Assembly: GCF_000473105.1 (NCBI RefSeq)
Contig: NZ_KI421498.1
Span: 434,001 to 498,000 of the forward strand
Direction: 5' to 3'
DNA from: Phaeobacter inhibens DSM 16374
GTDB lineage: Bacteria > Pseudomonadota > Alphaproteobacteria > Rhodobacterales > Rhodobacteraceae
DNA: 64,000 bases
Made by a program: the position numbers and the translations under genes. The notes under the pieces are model-generated. The model did not search any database. It saw only the letters and a list, made by a program, of their open reading frames with translations, and had not been told where the DNA came from. Of the stretch, positions 20,040-28,935 are shown one piece after another; within the stretch, counting starts at the first letter, position 1; the number at the start of each line of letters is the position of its first letter.

Positions 20040-20071
20040 GTGGTTCCTACGACTACGACTAGGATTTTCAT
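20024..20071 (-). CDS. ilvL: ilv operon leader peptide
   Basis: A 15-codon gene encodes MKILVVVVGTTRMGR. Ile, Leu and four Val codons in a row (codons 3-8) make translation sensitive to charged branched-chain tRNAs. AAAGGAG lies about 8 bases before the ATG, and a promoter lies at 20100-20128. The terminator hairpin follows 26 bp after the stop codon. This is the classical attenuation layout, so stalling on scarce branched-chain amino acids should raise ilvBN expression. Confidence 0.88.
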   Translation of the reverse strand: MKILVVVVGTTRMGR

Positions 20072-20392
20072 CGTCTTGGCTCCTTTAGCGTTGAAGCGGA
20101 CCTTAGGACCGGTGGCGGGGGGCGTCAACAGGGAAATGAACCGAAAACACCCCAGTTTGGGACATTTTATTGCGCGAATGTGCAGTGTGGCGACATTATT
20201 ACGGTTTTGGGCGGTGTGAATCGTGCCATTTCGGTCCTGATTTCCCAATTCAGGGCAGGCCAGCCCCAGTGTTTTGATTGATGTCAGGCGTCTTTCGCCG
20301 ACGATATGTCCGGCTGTGGACCTAAGTTTTCGATATTTCTGCTGCACTGCAGTGTTACGAGGAGCCTTTATGCGACATAACCGGCGGGCGGG
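20072..20392. other. Non-coding region upstream of the ilv leader
   Basis: About 320 bp without a credible gene. It holds the ilvBN promoter (20100-20128) at its left end. The rest, up to the stop of the response regulator gene at 20393, shows no gene or clear hairpin with a T-run that I can support. Confidence 0.6.
20100..20128 (-). promoter_or_regulatory. Promoter of the ilvL-ilvBN operon
   Basis: On the minus strand TTGACG (20123-20128) and TAAGGT (20100-20105) are 17 bp apart. The predicted start near 20093 leaves about 20 bases before the leader peptide ATG. Confidence 0.6.
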
Positions 20393-21037
20393 TCAGAAAC
20401 TGTGACCGGTGCCCTGCAACACACCATGTTCCAGCGCATAGCGTGTCAGCCCTGCAGTGGAAGAGATGCCAAGCTTGCGTTTGATGTTCTTGCGATGGGT
20501 TTCCACGGTGCGCACAGAAATATCCAGCACCAGCGCCACATCCTTATTGGATTTGCCCTGAGCCAGCTCCAGCAGGATGGTCTGCTCGCGCCCTGTGAGC
20601 GCCTCACGGTCAGGATCATCCTTGGGTTTCAGCGAGCCTTCGGCACCGGTGCAGAGATAGGTCTCGCCGCGCATCACGGTGTCGATGGCCTGACGGATCT
20701 CTTCGGTCGGGACATCTTTCAGCACATAACCCATGGCGCCATGGGCCAGCGCGCTGGAGATATATTCCGGACTGTCATGCATCGACAGAATAAGGATACG
20801 GGTGGCGGGGGATTGTTCCAGGATGATTTCTGTCGCGCTCAGCCCGCCCAGTTTCGGCATGTTCAGATCCATCAGGATCACATCCGGTTTCAGCGCGCGG
20901 GCCTCGGTCACGGCCTCTTCGCCATTGCTGGGAATGCCCACCACTTCGATGTCGTCATAGCTTTCGAGGATGGACTGAATGCCCTCGGCGACCATTGGGT
21001 GATCGTCTACGATCAGAACGCGAATGGTGTTTGGCAT
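20393..21037 (-). CDS. NarL/LuxR-family response regulator
   Basis: 214 residues. The receiver domain (1-125) has the phospho-acceptor Asp in DVILMDLNMPKLGG and acidic residues in LIVDDHPM. The LuxR-type HTH is at about 148-205 (LTGREQTILLELAQGKSNKDVALVLDIS... then TVETHRKNIKRKLG). It sits 75 bp downstream of the histidine kinase on the same strand, so the two form a cognate pair. The divergent TRAP operon is the likely target. Confidence 0.92.
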   Translation of the reverse strand: MPNTIRVLIVDDHPMVAEGIQSILESYDDIEVVGIPSNGEEAVTEARALKPDVILMDLNMPKLGGLSATEIILEQSPATRILILSMHDSPEYISSALAHGAMGYVLKDVPTEEIRQAIDTVMRGETYLCTGAEGSLKPKDDPDREALTGREQTILLELAQGKSNKDVALVLDISVRTVETHRKNIKRKLGISSTAGLTRYALEHGVLQGTGHSF

Positions 21038-21112
21038 GATCGCCCCTCATGTGGCTTGCGCGGTTCCTGTTGCCCTATGCTGCGATGGCAGATCGGCAGG
21101 GCGCGGTTTGGC

Positions 21113-22546
21113 TCAGGACACCCGTTTGGAGGTCGCGTTTGCCGCGTCTCCGGGCGGCAGAAGATGGCTCAGCGGCAGCAGAACCTCAATCACCGTGCCA
21201 CTTTGCATGCCCCGTGATGACAAAATCCTGAGGGTTCCGTCAAGCTGTTCGATCCGTTCCTGCATATTGCGCAGCCCGATACCCGGCCCACCGCGGTCCT
21301 GCACTGGTGGGAGGCCGCGGCCATTATCGGTGATCCGCATGGTAGCACCGCGGGCATGGCCACGCAGGTCCATACTGACCTCGGTGGCCTCGGCGTGGCG
21401 TTCGATATTGGTCAGCGCCTCCTGCGCAATACGGTAGAGCGCGATCTTGGCATCCGCGTCCAGACGGTTGCGGAACACCACGGTGCTGAACCGCGTTTCA
21501 ATGCCGGTGCGGGTGGCAAAATCATCGGTCAGCGCCTTCAGCGCCGGTCCCAGACCCAGATCATCCAGCACACCGGGGCGCAGGTCGCGGCTGATGCGGC
21601 GGACCTCGGTGATGGCAGTACCCAGATGCGAAATCCCCTTGTTCAACGGGGCATCGACGTGGTCGAAGTCGCCGCGTGACAGTCGCCTGCGGGCATTGTC
21701 CAGAGCGTAGCGCACCCCGACCAGAAGCTGGCTGATCCCGTCGTGCAGTTCGCGCGCGACGCGGCCGCGCTCCTCTTCCTGGGCGTCAAAGACCCGTTGG
21801 GTCAGTTCTTTCAGCTTGGCATCGGCCAATCGGCGTTCGCGAATGTTCAGCACCATGCCGGAGGCAAAGACCAGACCCAGCGCAAAGAGCGTGATGCCGC
21901 CGATATAATAGAAGGTGCGGCGAATTCGGGTCTCCACCTCGGCGCGGGAGGCCGCGACAGAGGCCAGCACATCGTCAATAAACACCCCGGTTCCGATCGC
22001 CCACCGCCAGTCCTGTAGCCCTAGTACATAGGCCACCATCTGCGCCTCTTCGCCGGTAGAGGGCTTTTCCCACATGAAAGTGTGCCAGCCGGCCCCCTGA
22101 CGGGCCAGGTGAATGAATTCATCCACCACGGGCGTGCCGCGACTGTCGGTCAGACCGCGCCAATTCTTGTTGATATATTCAGTTTGCCGTGGGCTAACCA
22201 GATTGGTGCCGTCGTAATCATAGACAAAGAAGAACCCGTCCCGGTCATAGATCATCGCGCTGAGGATCTGGGTTACTTTTTCTTTGGCCTCTTCGTCATC
22301 GGGCGCGGCCAGCCCGTAGATATGCGAGAACCCGTTGCGGGCCTGGGTCACATAATTGCGCAGTTCGGCCTTCTTGGCCTGCAACAGCTGCTGTTCCAGC
22401 GCCTTGATTTCCCGTTCGGCAAGCGCGCGGGACTGTATGGCGACCAGAACCGCAATGGCCGCCCCGGCGACAATCAGCGGCAAGGTGGCCAGCAGAGAGA
22501 GTTTCTGGGCGTAGTTCGGTCGCAGGAAATCGGGGATCAGACGCAT
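21113..22546 (-). CDS. Cache-domain sensor histidine kinase (HisKA_3 type)
   Basis: 477 residues from the ATG at 22546. Two membrane helices (about 14-38 and 197-220) flank an extracytoplasmic single Cache-type sensor domain (YDRDGFFFVYDYDGTNLV, WRGLTDSRGTPVVDEF, MVAYVLGLQDWRWAIGTGVFIDD). The HisKA_3 box carries the phospho-His in RVARELHDGISQLLVGV. The HATPase has the N box (ALTNIERHAEATE) and DNGRGLP. It should sense a small carboxylate-like ligand and phosphorylate the adjacent regulator. The Cache type and the divergent TRAP genes suggest control of organic-acid uptake. Confidence 0.9.
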   Translation of the reverse strand: MRLIPDFLRPNYAQKLSLLATLPLIVAGAAIAVLVAIQSRALAEREIKALEQQLLQAKKAELRNYVTQARNGFSHIYGLAAPDDEEAKEKVTQILSAMIYDRDGFFFVYDYDGTNLVSPRQTEYINKNWRGLTDSRGTPVVDEFIHLARQGAGWHTFMWEKPSTGEEAQMVAYVLGLQDWRWAIGTGVFIDDVLASVAASRAEVETRIRRTFYYIGGITLFALGLVFASGMVLNIRERRLADAKLKELTQRVFDAQEEERGRVARELHDGISQLLVGVRYALDNARRRLSRGDFDHVDAPLNKGISHLGTAITEVRRISRDLRPGVLDDLGLGPALKALTDDFATRTGIETRFSTVVFRNRLDADAKIALYRIAQEALTNIERHAEATEVSMDLRGHARGATMRITDNGRGLPPVQDRGGPGIGLRNMQERIEQLDGTLRILSSRGMQSGTVIEVLLPLSHLLPPGDAANATSKRVS

Positions 22547-22650
22547 GGTCGAATCGTTACGCAATCCGATTTGAGAATCAAAGCCCCCATTGGTGCGGTC
22601 ACCGCACGAAAGTCCGACGCCTCCGCGCCGCAGTCACAGCCTGCCCGGAT

Positions 22651-22673
22651 TTTGGCCAAAAAATTTGGCCAAA
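22651..22673. promoter_or_regulatory. Twin palindromes TTTGGCCAAA, candidate operator
   Basis: Two identical 10-bp palindromes TTTGGCCAAA at 22651-22660 and 22664-22673 are 13 bp apart, between the divergent sensor kinase and the TRAP binding-protein gene. Such repeats suit a dimeric NarL-type regulator; this is inference. Confidence 0.5.
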
Positions 22674-22748
22674 TTGCGGTTTTCTACGCAGTAGTAGGTA
22701 TTCACATGACGCAGGGTGCGGCTAGGCTTGCCCCACTCGACAAGACCC

Positions 22749-22770
22749 GCCTTGGGCGCAGACCCAAGGC
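22749..22770 (+). promoter_or_regulatory. Leader hairpin of the TRAP operon
   Basis: GCCTTGGG and CCCAAGGC form a perfect 8-bp stem with a 6-base loop, about 27 bp before the start codon and just upstream of the GGGAGGAG ribosome site. It may stabilise the mRNA or affect translation. Confidence 0.4.
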
Positions 22771-22797
22771 AATCCAATTAAATGGGAGGAGAAACCT

Positions 22798-23880
22798 ATG
22801 GATCGTCGTTCCTTTTTGAAGACATCCGCGCTGGGGGGCAGCGCCGCTGCAGCAACCACTCTGGCCGCACCAGCCTATGCACAGGGTAAGCGCACCCTGA
22901 CCATGGTCACCACCTGGGGTCGTGGCCTCGCAGGCGTGCATGACTCGGCGCAGTATGTTGCCGATGCGATCACTGCCATGTCCGGTGGCGACCTGACCGT
23001 TGATGTGAAAGCCGCAGGCGAGCTGGTCGGCGCGTTCGAAGTGTTCGACGCCGTGACCGCAGGCCAGGCCGACATGTACCATGGTGCCGACTATTATTTC
23101 ACCGGCCAGCACCCGGGCTATGCCTATTTTACCGCCGTGCCCTTTGGCATGACCCCGCAGGAACTGACCAACTGGTACTACCATGGTGACGGCCATGCGC
23201 TGCATGACGAACTGGGCCAGATTTTCGGCCTTAAGTCCTTCATCGGCGGCAACACTGGCCCACAGGCCGGCGGCTGGTACAACAAGGAAATCAAGGGCCC
23301 CGAAGATTTCAACGGCCTGAAATTCCGGATGCCGGGTCTGGGCGGCAAGGCTCTGGGTAAACTGGGCGCCTCCGTGCAGAACATCCCTGGTTCTGAAGTG
23401 TATCAGGCGCTGTCCTCCGGCGCGATTGACGGCACCGAGTGGATTGGCCCCTGGGCGGACGAGAAAGCCGGCTTCCAGGAAATCACCAAGACCTACTACA
23501 CCGCTGGCTTCCACGAGCCGGGCGCGGCACTGTCGGTTGCCACCAACCGCGATGTGTTCGAAGGCCTGTCGCCTGCGCACCAGAAGGTCATTGAAATGGC
23601 GTCCGCCGCTGGCCACCAGTGGAGCCTGGCTCAGTTCATGAACAACAACGGTGCAGCGCTGCAGCGCCTGCAGTCCGGTGGCGTGAAGACCTTGGAATTC
23701 CCTGACAGCGTCTGGGATGCCTTCGGTTCCGCGACCAAGGAAACCCTGGACGAGTTCATGGGCGATGAGCTGTTCGCGAAAATCCGCGGCAGCGTCGAAG
23801 AGTCCATGAAGGCCTCCTCCGGCTGGATTACCAAATCCGAAGGTGCCTATCGCGTTCAGCGCGACCGCGTTCTGGGCTAA
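22798..23880 (+). CDS. TRAP transporter substrate-binding protein, TakP/DctP type
   Basis: 360 residues. It starts with a Tat signal (DRRSFLK, then a hydrophobic stretch ending APAYAQ), so it is exported folded to the periplasm. Family motifs include AGELVGAFEVFDAVTAGQ, GGNTGPQAGGWY, KFRMPGLGGKALGKLG and GTEWIGPWADEK. The last two resemble R. sphaeroides TakP and the calcium-lactate binder, so an alpha-keto or hydroxy acid ligand is likely. A strong GGGAGGAG site precedes the ATG. Its own hairpin follows, which fits higher expression than the permeases. Confidence 0.92.
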   Translation: MDRRSFLKTSALGGSAAAATTLAAPAYAQGKRTLTMVTTWGRGLAGVHDSAQYVADAITAMSGGDLTVDVKAAGELVGAFEVFDAVTAGQADMYHGADYYFTGQHPGYAYFTAVPFGMTPQELTNWYYHGDGHALHDELGQIFGLKSFIGGNTGPQAGGWYNKEIKGPEDFNGLKFRMPGLGGKALGKLGASVQNIPGSEVYQALSSGAIDGTEWIGPWADEKAGFQEITKTYYTAGFHEPGAALSVATNRDVFEGLSPAHQKVIEMASAAGHQWSLAQFMNNNGAALQRLQSGGVKTLEFPDSVWDAFGSATKETLDEFMGDELFAKIRGSVEESMKASSGWITKSEGAYRVQRDRVLG

Positions 23881-23902
23881 CCCTCTTCGAGTGGTTTCAA
23901 TC

Positions 23903-23928
23903 GGATCCTCCGCAGCGGCGGGGGATCC
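23903..23928 (+). terminator. Hairpin between binding protein and permease genes
   Basis: GGATCCTCCGC and GCGGGGGATCC pair over 11 bp (one G-U) with a 4-base loop, then TTTCGC. It probably ends part of the transcripts after the binding protein gene or protects that mRNA. Confidence 0.6.
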
Positions 23929-24061
23929 TTTCGCAATTGCAGCCGGCAGGGATGGTCGTGACCATCTATGCCCATCGGGTCCAATGATCCGTGCGCGCCT
24001 GATTTTATCCCAAAGATGACAATCAAAAGGCCTGCGCTGCACGCATTTATTCGAGGGAAAA

Positions 24062-24988
24062 ATGCAGGACGAAAGTGGCGTTTCCTTTTTTGGAGCCTTA
24101 CTGGGCGGCCTGATCTGGCTGGTCCAGAACATCGCGGGCGCCTTTTATAATTTCGGCTATGCCGTCGCCAACCCGCAGCTCTGGCTCGATTGGTCGGACA
24201 AGGCCTCCGTCATGCGGTTTGTCTACTATGGCGGGTCGGTTGAGTTCTTCTTTGTGGTGTTCACCGCGTTTCTGGTGCTGACGGCTGTCGGCATCTATCG
24301 CCATTCCATCATGTGGGGTGTCGTGCGCGGGCTGGAGGGCTTTGCCAACACGCTGGGTCGACTGTTTGCCTGGGCGGGCCTGCTGATGGTACTGCAGCAG
24401 ATTGTGATCGTGTTCATGCAGCGGGTGTTTGCGCGCCCGGATATGAGCTTTGGTCTGGGGATCGCGTTGGAAAAAGACATCAGCTGGTTCGCCGAAGAAC
24501 TGAAGCTTTACAATGCTTTGGTGGTCTGTCTTTGCGTGACCTACACGTTCGTACAGGGCGGTCATGTACGGGTGGATCTGATCTATTCCGGTATCAGCTT
24601 CCGCGCCAAACGCGTTGTGGACATGCTGGGATCGCTGATCTTCATGATGCCTGCCGCGGTGCTGACGTGGATGTATGGCTGGTTCTTCCTGTGGCGCCAT
24701 CTGATCGTGCCAAAACCCTCTGCCTCTGACACTCTGGACCGGCTGGTGATGAAGTCACGTGCCCTGCGCTGGAACGTGGAAACCATCGGTTTCAGCCCCA
24801 ACGGGTTCAACGGGTATTTCCTGTTCAAGATCCTGCTGGTGATCTTCGCCGGTATCGTCTTCCTGCATGCCATCGCGTTTTTCTACCGCTCGTTCCTTGA
24901 GTTCGTGGAAGGCCCCGGCAGTGAGAATAAACACCTCGACAAGGACAGCCTTGGTGAAGGTGAAGAAGCCTATGAAGGCGCGCATTAA
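24062..24988 (+). CDS. TRAP transporter small permease (DctQ)
   Basis: 308 residues, long for DctQ (usually 160-200). It has about five hydrophobic helices. The DctQ core (GRLFAWAGLLMVLQQIVIVFMQRVF, then TYTFVQGGHVRVDLIY and FMMPAAVLTWMYGWFF) is central, with extra N- and C-terminal segments. It forms the membrane complex with DctM. It is 16 bp before dctM, so they are co-transcribed. Confidence 0.88.
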   Translation: MQDESGVSFFGALLGGLIWLVQNIAGAFYNFGYAVANPQLWLDWSDKASVMRFVYYGGSVEFFFVVFTAFLVLTAVGIYRHSIMWGVVRGLEGFANTLGRLFAWAGLLMVLQQIVIVFMQRVFARPDMSFGLGIALEKDISWFAEELKLYNALVVCLCVTYTFVQGGHVRVDLIYSGISFRAKRVVDMLGSLIFMMPAAVLTWMYGWFFLWRHLIVPKPSASDTLDRLVMKSRALRWNVETIGFSPNGFNGYFLFKILLVIFAGIVFLHAIAFFYRSFLEFVEGPGSENKHLDKDSLGEGEEAYEGAH

Positions 24989-25004
24989 ATAAGGGACAGC
25001 CCCC

Positions 25005-27362
25005 ATGCTATTCGGACTTGATGGCGTTGAAATCGGCCTGATCATTGTCTTCTTCTGCCTTTTTGGCGGTATTCTCTCCGGCTTTCCGGTGGCTTTTGCC
25101 ATCGGCGGTGCCGGGGTCATCTCCTTTGGGATCATTGCGGCGCTGGACAGCGCCGGGATCCTTGTTCACCAGGCCATCGATACCTCGTCGCAGGTCTATC
25201 GGGATCTGGTGAATTCCGGCGTGAAGCCGGATTCTGTTTCGGTCTTCCGATACCCCGACCTGCCACGCGTCGCCGAGGCCGTCTTCCCACAAGGCTGGGA
25301 AGTTGCGATGGACCGCAACATCTCCTTCATTGTGAACCGGATGAACGAACGCGTTCTGGCGGGGGCGTCGATTGAGACCCTGCTGGCCGTGCTGATGTTT
25401 GTTCTGATGGGGATCACGCTGGAACGCTCCAAGATCGCCAATGATCTTCTGACCACCATGGCGCGCGTCTTTGGCCCGCTTCCCGGCGGTCTGGCGGTAT
25501 CGATTGTGGTTGTAGGCGCGTTTTTGGCAGCCTCAACAGGGATCGTGGGTGCAACCGTTGTGACCATGGGCCTGCTGGCGCTGCCAACCATGTTGCGCAA
25601 CAACTATTCGCCAGAGCTGGCGACAGGGGTGATTGCGGCCTCCGGGACACTCGGCCAGATTATTCCGCCGTCGATCGTGATCGTTCTGCTGGGCACACTG
25701 GCGGGGGATCTCTACTCCACCGCGCAGGAAGCCCGCGCGCAGGAGTTCGGTTGTTCTGACGCGCTGACCTATCTGGGGGAGCCTGCGGTTGTGTCGGTCG
25801 GCACCCTGTTTCAGGCGGCACTGTTGCCGGGCATCATGCTGGCATTGCTCTATGCCCTCTATGCCTTTGGCTATGCACTGCTGAATCCGGAAAAAGCCCC
25901 TGCGGTGGTTCTGGAAGGCGGCACCGGTGAGCCAATCACCCGTGGTGAAGGCCTGACCTGGTTCCTTGGTGTACCGGTCGCGCTGATTGCAGGTGCTATG
26001 TTGCTTGGCCAGGTGAACCTGATCGGCAGCCAGAACGTCAATGTTTCGGCCTTCTCCGATGCAGGTCAGACCGCAGCGCTGCGCACCAACGTTGGTGATC
26101 AGTGCAAGGCGGCGATGATTGACCTGCATGGTCAGGAGGCCTGGGACGCGGCGGTTACCGAACAGGACGCAATTGATGCGGCTGGCGGCGTGACCCAAGC
26201 AACCAAGCTGACAGAGGAAGAGCTGGAAGCTGCCAAGATCGCCAAGATTGACGCCGCAGCGCCAATCGGCACCGGTCTGACCGTGCTGATGGTTCTGATG
26301 GGGCTGGTTCTTGCTGTGGGGCGTGGCGTCTCGCCTTCGTCTGATCCCAAGCCGCTGATCCTTGGTGCGATTGGTGTTCTGCTGATCGCGTTGGTAGATG
26401 TTGTGGCAATTGCTCCGACCACCAGCCCGGGTATCACCGTTCTGCTGATCGCGCTGCCGACGCTTCTGGCCCTTTACGGGTGCAGGATCGCTGCGGGACG
26501 CAGTGCCAGAAACGATCTGATCCGGGTTGTATTCCCGCCGCTGATTCTGATCGTTGCGGTGCTGGGGTCCATTCTGGGCGGTATTACCAACCCGACGCCG
26601 GCTGCGGCGCTGGGGGCAGGTGGCGCCATTATGCTGGCGGCTTACCGCAAGCTTCAGGATCAGGGCAAATCCGGCAAGATCATCATCTGGGCAACCTTTG
26701 CGGTGGCCATCTGTATTCTGGTGGGCGTGAACTTTGACCTGCGTATCAACGGTCGGAGCGGCGTGTCGGCCGAAACGGTCATCGCCTTTGGCGTGGCCTA
26801 CGGGGCCTATCTGTTTGCGCTGTTTGGTCTGCTTTATGGCTGCTGGGTGCTGTTCAAGGGCGGGGTTCTGACCCCGGTCGTGCGCGAGACGGCCAAGGTC
26901 ACATCGATGGTGTTCACCATCCTGATCGGCTCGCAGCTGTTGAACCTTGTGGTGATCTCCTTTGGAGGGGAGCATTATATCCAACAGTTCCTGAAGAGCT
27001 TTGACAGCGAGTTGAAGGTCTTTTTGATCGTGATGGTGGTGCTGTTCATCCTAGGGTTCGTGTTGGACTTCCTTGAGATCATCTACATCGTGATCCCCAT
27101 TGTGGGGCCGGTGATCTATGGCGGGTCTTTCGATCCGAAGTGGGTGACCATCATGGTGGCAGTGAACCTGCAGACGTCGTTCCTGACGCCTCCCTTCGGA
27201 TTTGCGCTGTTCTATCTGCGTGGGGTGGCCCCAAAAGAGGTGACAACGGCGCATATCTACCGTGGGGTCCTGCCGTTTGTGCTGATCCAGGTGGTGGGTC
27301 TGGGAATCCTTTGGATGTTCCCGTCGATCGTGACCATCGTGCCGGCGCTGATGCCAAACTGA
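25005..27362 (+). CDS. TRAP transporter large permease (DctM), enlarged
   Basis: 785 residues against about 430 for typical DctM. DctM motifs are present at both ends: LFGGILSGFPVAFAIGGAG near the N-terminus, the ASTGIVGATVVTMGLLALP and ASGTLGQIIPPSIVIVLLG segments, and the C-terminal LDFLEIIYIVIPIVGPV and LTPPFGFALFYLRG. Two insertions stand out: a soluble one at about 60-110 and a large one at about 300-600 holding a charged soluble part plus extra membrane helices. It carries the substrate with sodium symport, by analogy with the family. Confidence 0.9.
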   Translation: MLFGLDGVEIGLIIVFFCLFGGILSGFPVAFAIGGAGVISFGIIAALDSAGILVHQAIDTSSQVYRDLVNSGVKPDSVSVFRYPDLPRVAEAVFPQGWEVAMDRNISFIVNRMNERVLAGASIETLLAVLMFVLMGITLERSKIANDLLTTMARVFGPLPGGLAVSIVVVGAFLAASTGIVGATVVTMGLLALPTMLRNNYSPELATGVIAASGTLGQIIPPSIVIVLLGTLAGDLYSTAQEARAQEFGCSDALTYLGEPAVVSVGTLFQAALLPGIMLALLYALYAFGYALLNPEKAPAVVLEGGTGEPITRGEGLTWFLGVPVALIAGAMLLGQVNLIGSQNVNVSAFSDAGQTAALRTNVGDQCKAAMIDLHGQEAWDAAVTEQDAIDAAGGVTQATKLTEEELEAAKIAKIDAAAPIGTGLTVLMVLMGLVLAVGRGVSPSSDPKPLILGAIGVLLIALVDVVAIAPTTSPGITVLLIALPTLLALYGCRIAAGRSARNDLIRVVFPPLILIVAVLGSILGGITNPTPAAALGAGGAIMLAAYRKLQDQGKSGKIIIWATFAVAICILVGVNFDLRINGRSGVSAETVIAFGVAYGAYLFALFGLLYGCWVLFKGGVLTPVVRETAKVTSMVFTILIGSQLLNLVVISFGGEHYIQQFLKSFDSELKVFLIVMVVLFILGFVLDFLEIIYIVIPIVGPVIYGGSFDPKWVTIMVAVNLQTSFLTPPFGFALFYLRGVAPKEVTTAHIYRGVLPFVLIQVVGLGILWMFPSIVTIVPALMPN

Positions 27363-27383
27363 TCTCGTCTCAATCGTCAGATC

Positions 27384-27416
27384 AAAGGGCCCTCCACGCG
27401 GAGGGCCCTTTCTTAT
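27384..27416 (+). terminator. Intrinsic terminator of the TRAP operon
   Basis: AAAGGGCCCTCC pairs perfectly with GGAGGGCCCTTT (12 bp, 4-base loop) and is followed by CTTAT. It lies 22 bp after the dctM stop. The A and T flanks make it usable on both strands. Confidence 0.85.
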
Positions 27417-27511
27417 GCCTGCAGGATGTTGTGGAGGGGCGCTGTCTCTCTGTGCCATGGGGGCAATCACCATGGCATATTTCAGACCAGAAGACGGGTG
27501 CGTGCACCTGC

Positions 27512-27895
27512 TCAGGTAAGCTGAAGTAGATCCCAGCGATTGCCGAATGGGTCGCGCCAAACAGCGACGCAGCCATAGGGTTCGTGGCGCGGCGCCTCCT
27601 CGAACTTGACACCTGCGGCCAGCATCGCGGCGTGATCGCGGGTGAAATCGTCGGTGCACAGGAACAATCCGACGCGCCCACCAAATTGATTGCCAATAAT
27701 TGCCTGCTGCGCAGCGCTGTCTGCGCGTGCCAGAATGAGGCTGCCTTGGCTGGCACCGGGCGGCAGGATCCGCACCCAACGTTTGCGCCCCTGGTCAATG
27801 TCCTCGGCAAGTTGCCAGCCAAGCGTCCCGCAATAGAACGCAATCGCCTCGTCGTAGTCGGGGATCACAAGGGTGACGGCGTGGAGGGTCTGCAC
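27512..27895 (-). CDS. VOC family protein (glyoxalase/bleomycin-resistance fold)
   Basis: 127 residues forming one beta-alpha-beta-beta-beta pair: VTLVIPDYDEAIAFYCGTLGWQL at the start and GCVAVWRDPFGNRWDLLQ at the end, the usual DPFGN signature. Such proteins bind a metal in a dimer, but the reaction cannot be told. Its start lies 4 bp after the stop of the transferase gene, so they share a transcript. Confidence 0.85.
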   Translation of the reverse strand: MQTLHAVTLVIPDYDEAIAFYCGTLGWQLAEDIDQGRKRWVRILPPGASQGSLILARADSAAQQAIIGNQFGGRVGLFLCTDDFTRDHAAMLAAGVKFEEAPRHEPYGCVAVWRDPFGNRWDLLQLT

Positions 27896-27899
27896 CGTG

Positions 27900-28721
27900 T
27901 TACCTGCTGTGGTTGCGCGAATCCGGCAGGTGGATATTGGCGACCTGTTCTGCGATCGGATCGGTCGACAGGGGATGCGCCGTGTCGTCGAAGGCGTCGG
28001 GGTCGGTCATCGGCTGCCAGGCACCGCGGTGATAGACCTCAAGTCCGGTGAACTTCGCCTTGTAGCCCATCTTGGCGCTGCCCGGGACCCAATAGCCGAG
28101 GTAAACATAAGGCAACCCGGCCTCACGCGCGATTTCGATATGATCTAGGATCATGAACGTGCCAAGTGAATTCTGTGGCAGATCGGGCTGGTAGAAGGAA
28201 TAGACCATGCTCAGCCCATCCTCGAGCACATCGGTGAGCGATACGGCGGTCAGCGCATTGGTCTCGCGATGATTGTATTCCACCACCCGACTGCGGATCG
28301 GCGTTTCTTCGATCATGGCAGCGTATTCAAAGACATCCATATCGGCCATCCCGCCATCGGCATGGCGGCTGTCCAGATAGGTGCGGAACAGCGCGTATTG
28401 ATCTTCCGTCGCCCAGGGAGAGGTGGCGCGCCGCTCCAGTTCGGAATTGCGTCGCAGAGTTCGTTTCTGACCACGGCTCGCTTTGAAGTCGGCAACATTG
28501 ATCCGGGCCGACAGGCAGGCGGAGCAGTCCGAGCAGGACGGCCGATAGAGGACATTCTGGGAACGGCGAAAGCCCTGTTGTGATAGGCTGTTGTTAAGCT
28601 GTTCAACCCCGTCGCCCTGAAGTGCGGTGAACAGCTTACGCTCCATCCGATCTGCCAGATAGGGGCAGGGCTGCGGCGCAGTCACGTAGAACTGTGGGGC
28701 AATCGGCAGAGTATGGCGCAT
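27900..28721 (-). CDS. bpt: Aspartate/glutamate leucyltransferase or arginyltransferase (Bpt/Ate)
   Basis: 273 residues. It transfers an amino acid from tRNA to the N-terminus of proteins in the N-degron pathway. The N-terminal domain has CPYL and the cysteine pattern [15 protein letters not shown]. The C-terminal domain has [20 protein letters not shown] and [18 protein letters not shown]. The family is split between leucyl (Bpt) and arginyl (Ate) forms; this bacterial form is usually named Bpt. Start chosen at [11 protein letters not shown], typical of the family. Confidence 0.9.
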   Translation of the reverse strand: MRHTLPIAPQFYVTAPQPCPYLADRMERKLFTALQGDGVEQLNNSLSQQGFRRSQNVLYRPSCSDCSACLSARINVADFKASRGQKRTLRRNSELERRATSPWATEDQYALFRTYLDSRHADGGMADMDVFEYAAMIEETPIRSRVVEYNHRETNALTAVSLTDVLEDGLSMVYSFYQPDLPQNSLGTFMILDHIEIAREAGLPYVYLGYWVPGSAKMGYKAKFTGLEVYHRGAWQPMTDPDAFDDTAHPLSTDPIAEQVANIHLPDSRNHSR

Positions 28722-28935
28722 CAGGCGGGTGGGTGTCCGTTTGGTCTTGGCGCAAAAAGCCCCGTTGTCGCGCTGGTGCGCTGACAGAGCGGGGCACTCT
28801 GGCCACTAGGTTGGCTTCGATGATAGCAACGCCGCCGCCATGCGCCAAGAGGCCAGTTTCGATTAAGGTTTACAGATTTTGATTGTCTGTTTGGGTCCGC
28901 GTTTTGGGCCGTTGTCCTGTAGCTCAGCTTGCCGG

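Noticed and set aside
22702-24132. A 476-codon open frame antisense to the TRAP binding protein gene
   Set aside because: No start signal or family likeness; the opposite strand has a complete Tat-exported binding protein.
25533-26984. A 483-codon open frame antisense to DctM
   Set aside because: Low-complexity His/Gln/Arg-rich product complementary to a clear permease gene.
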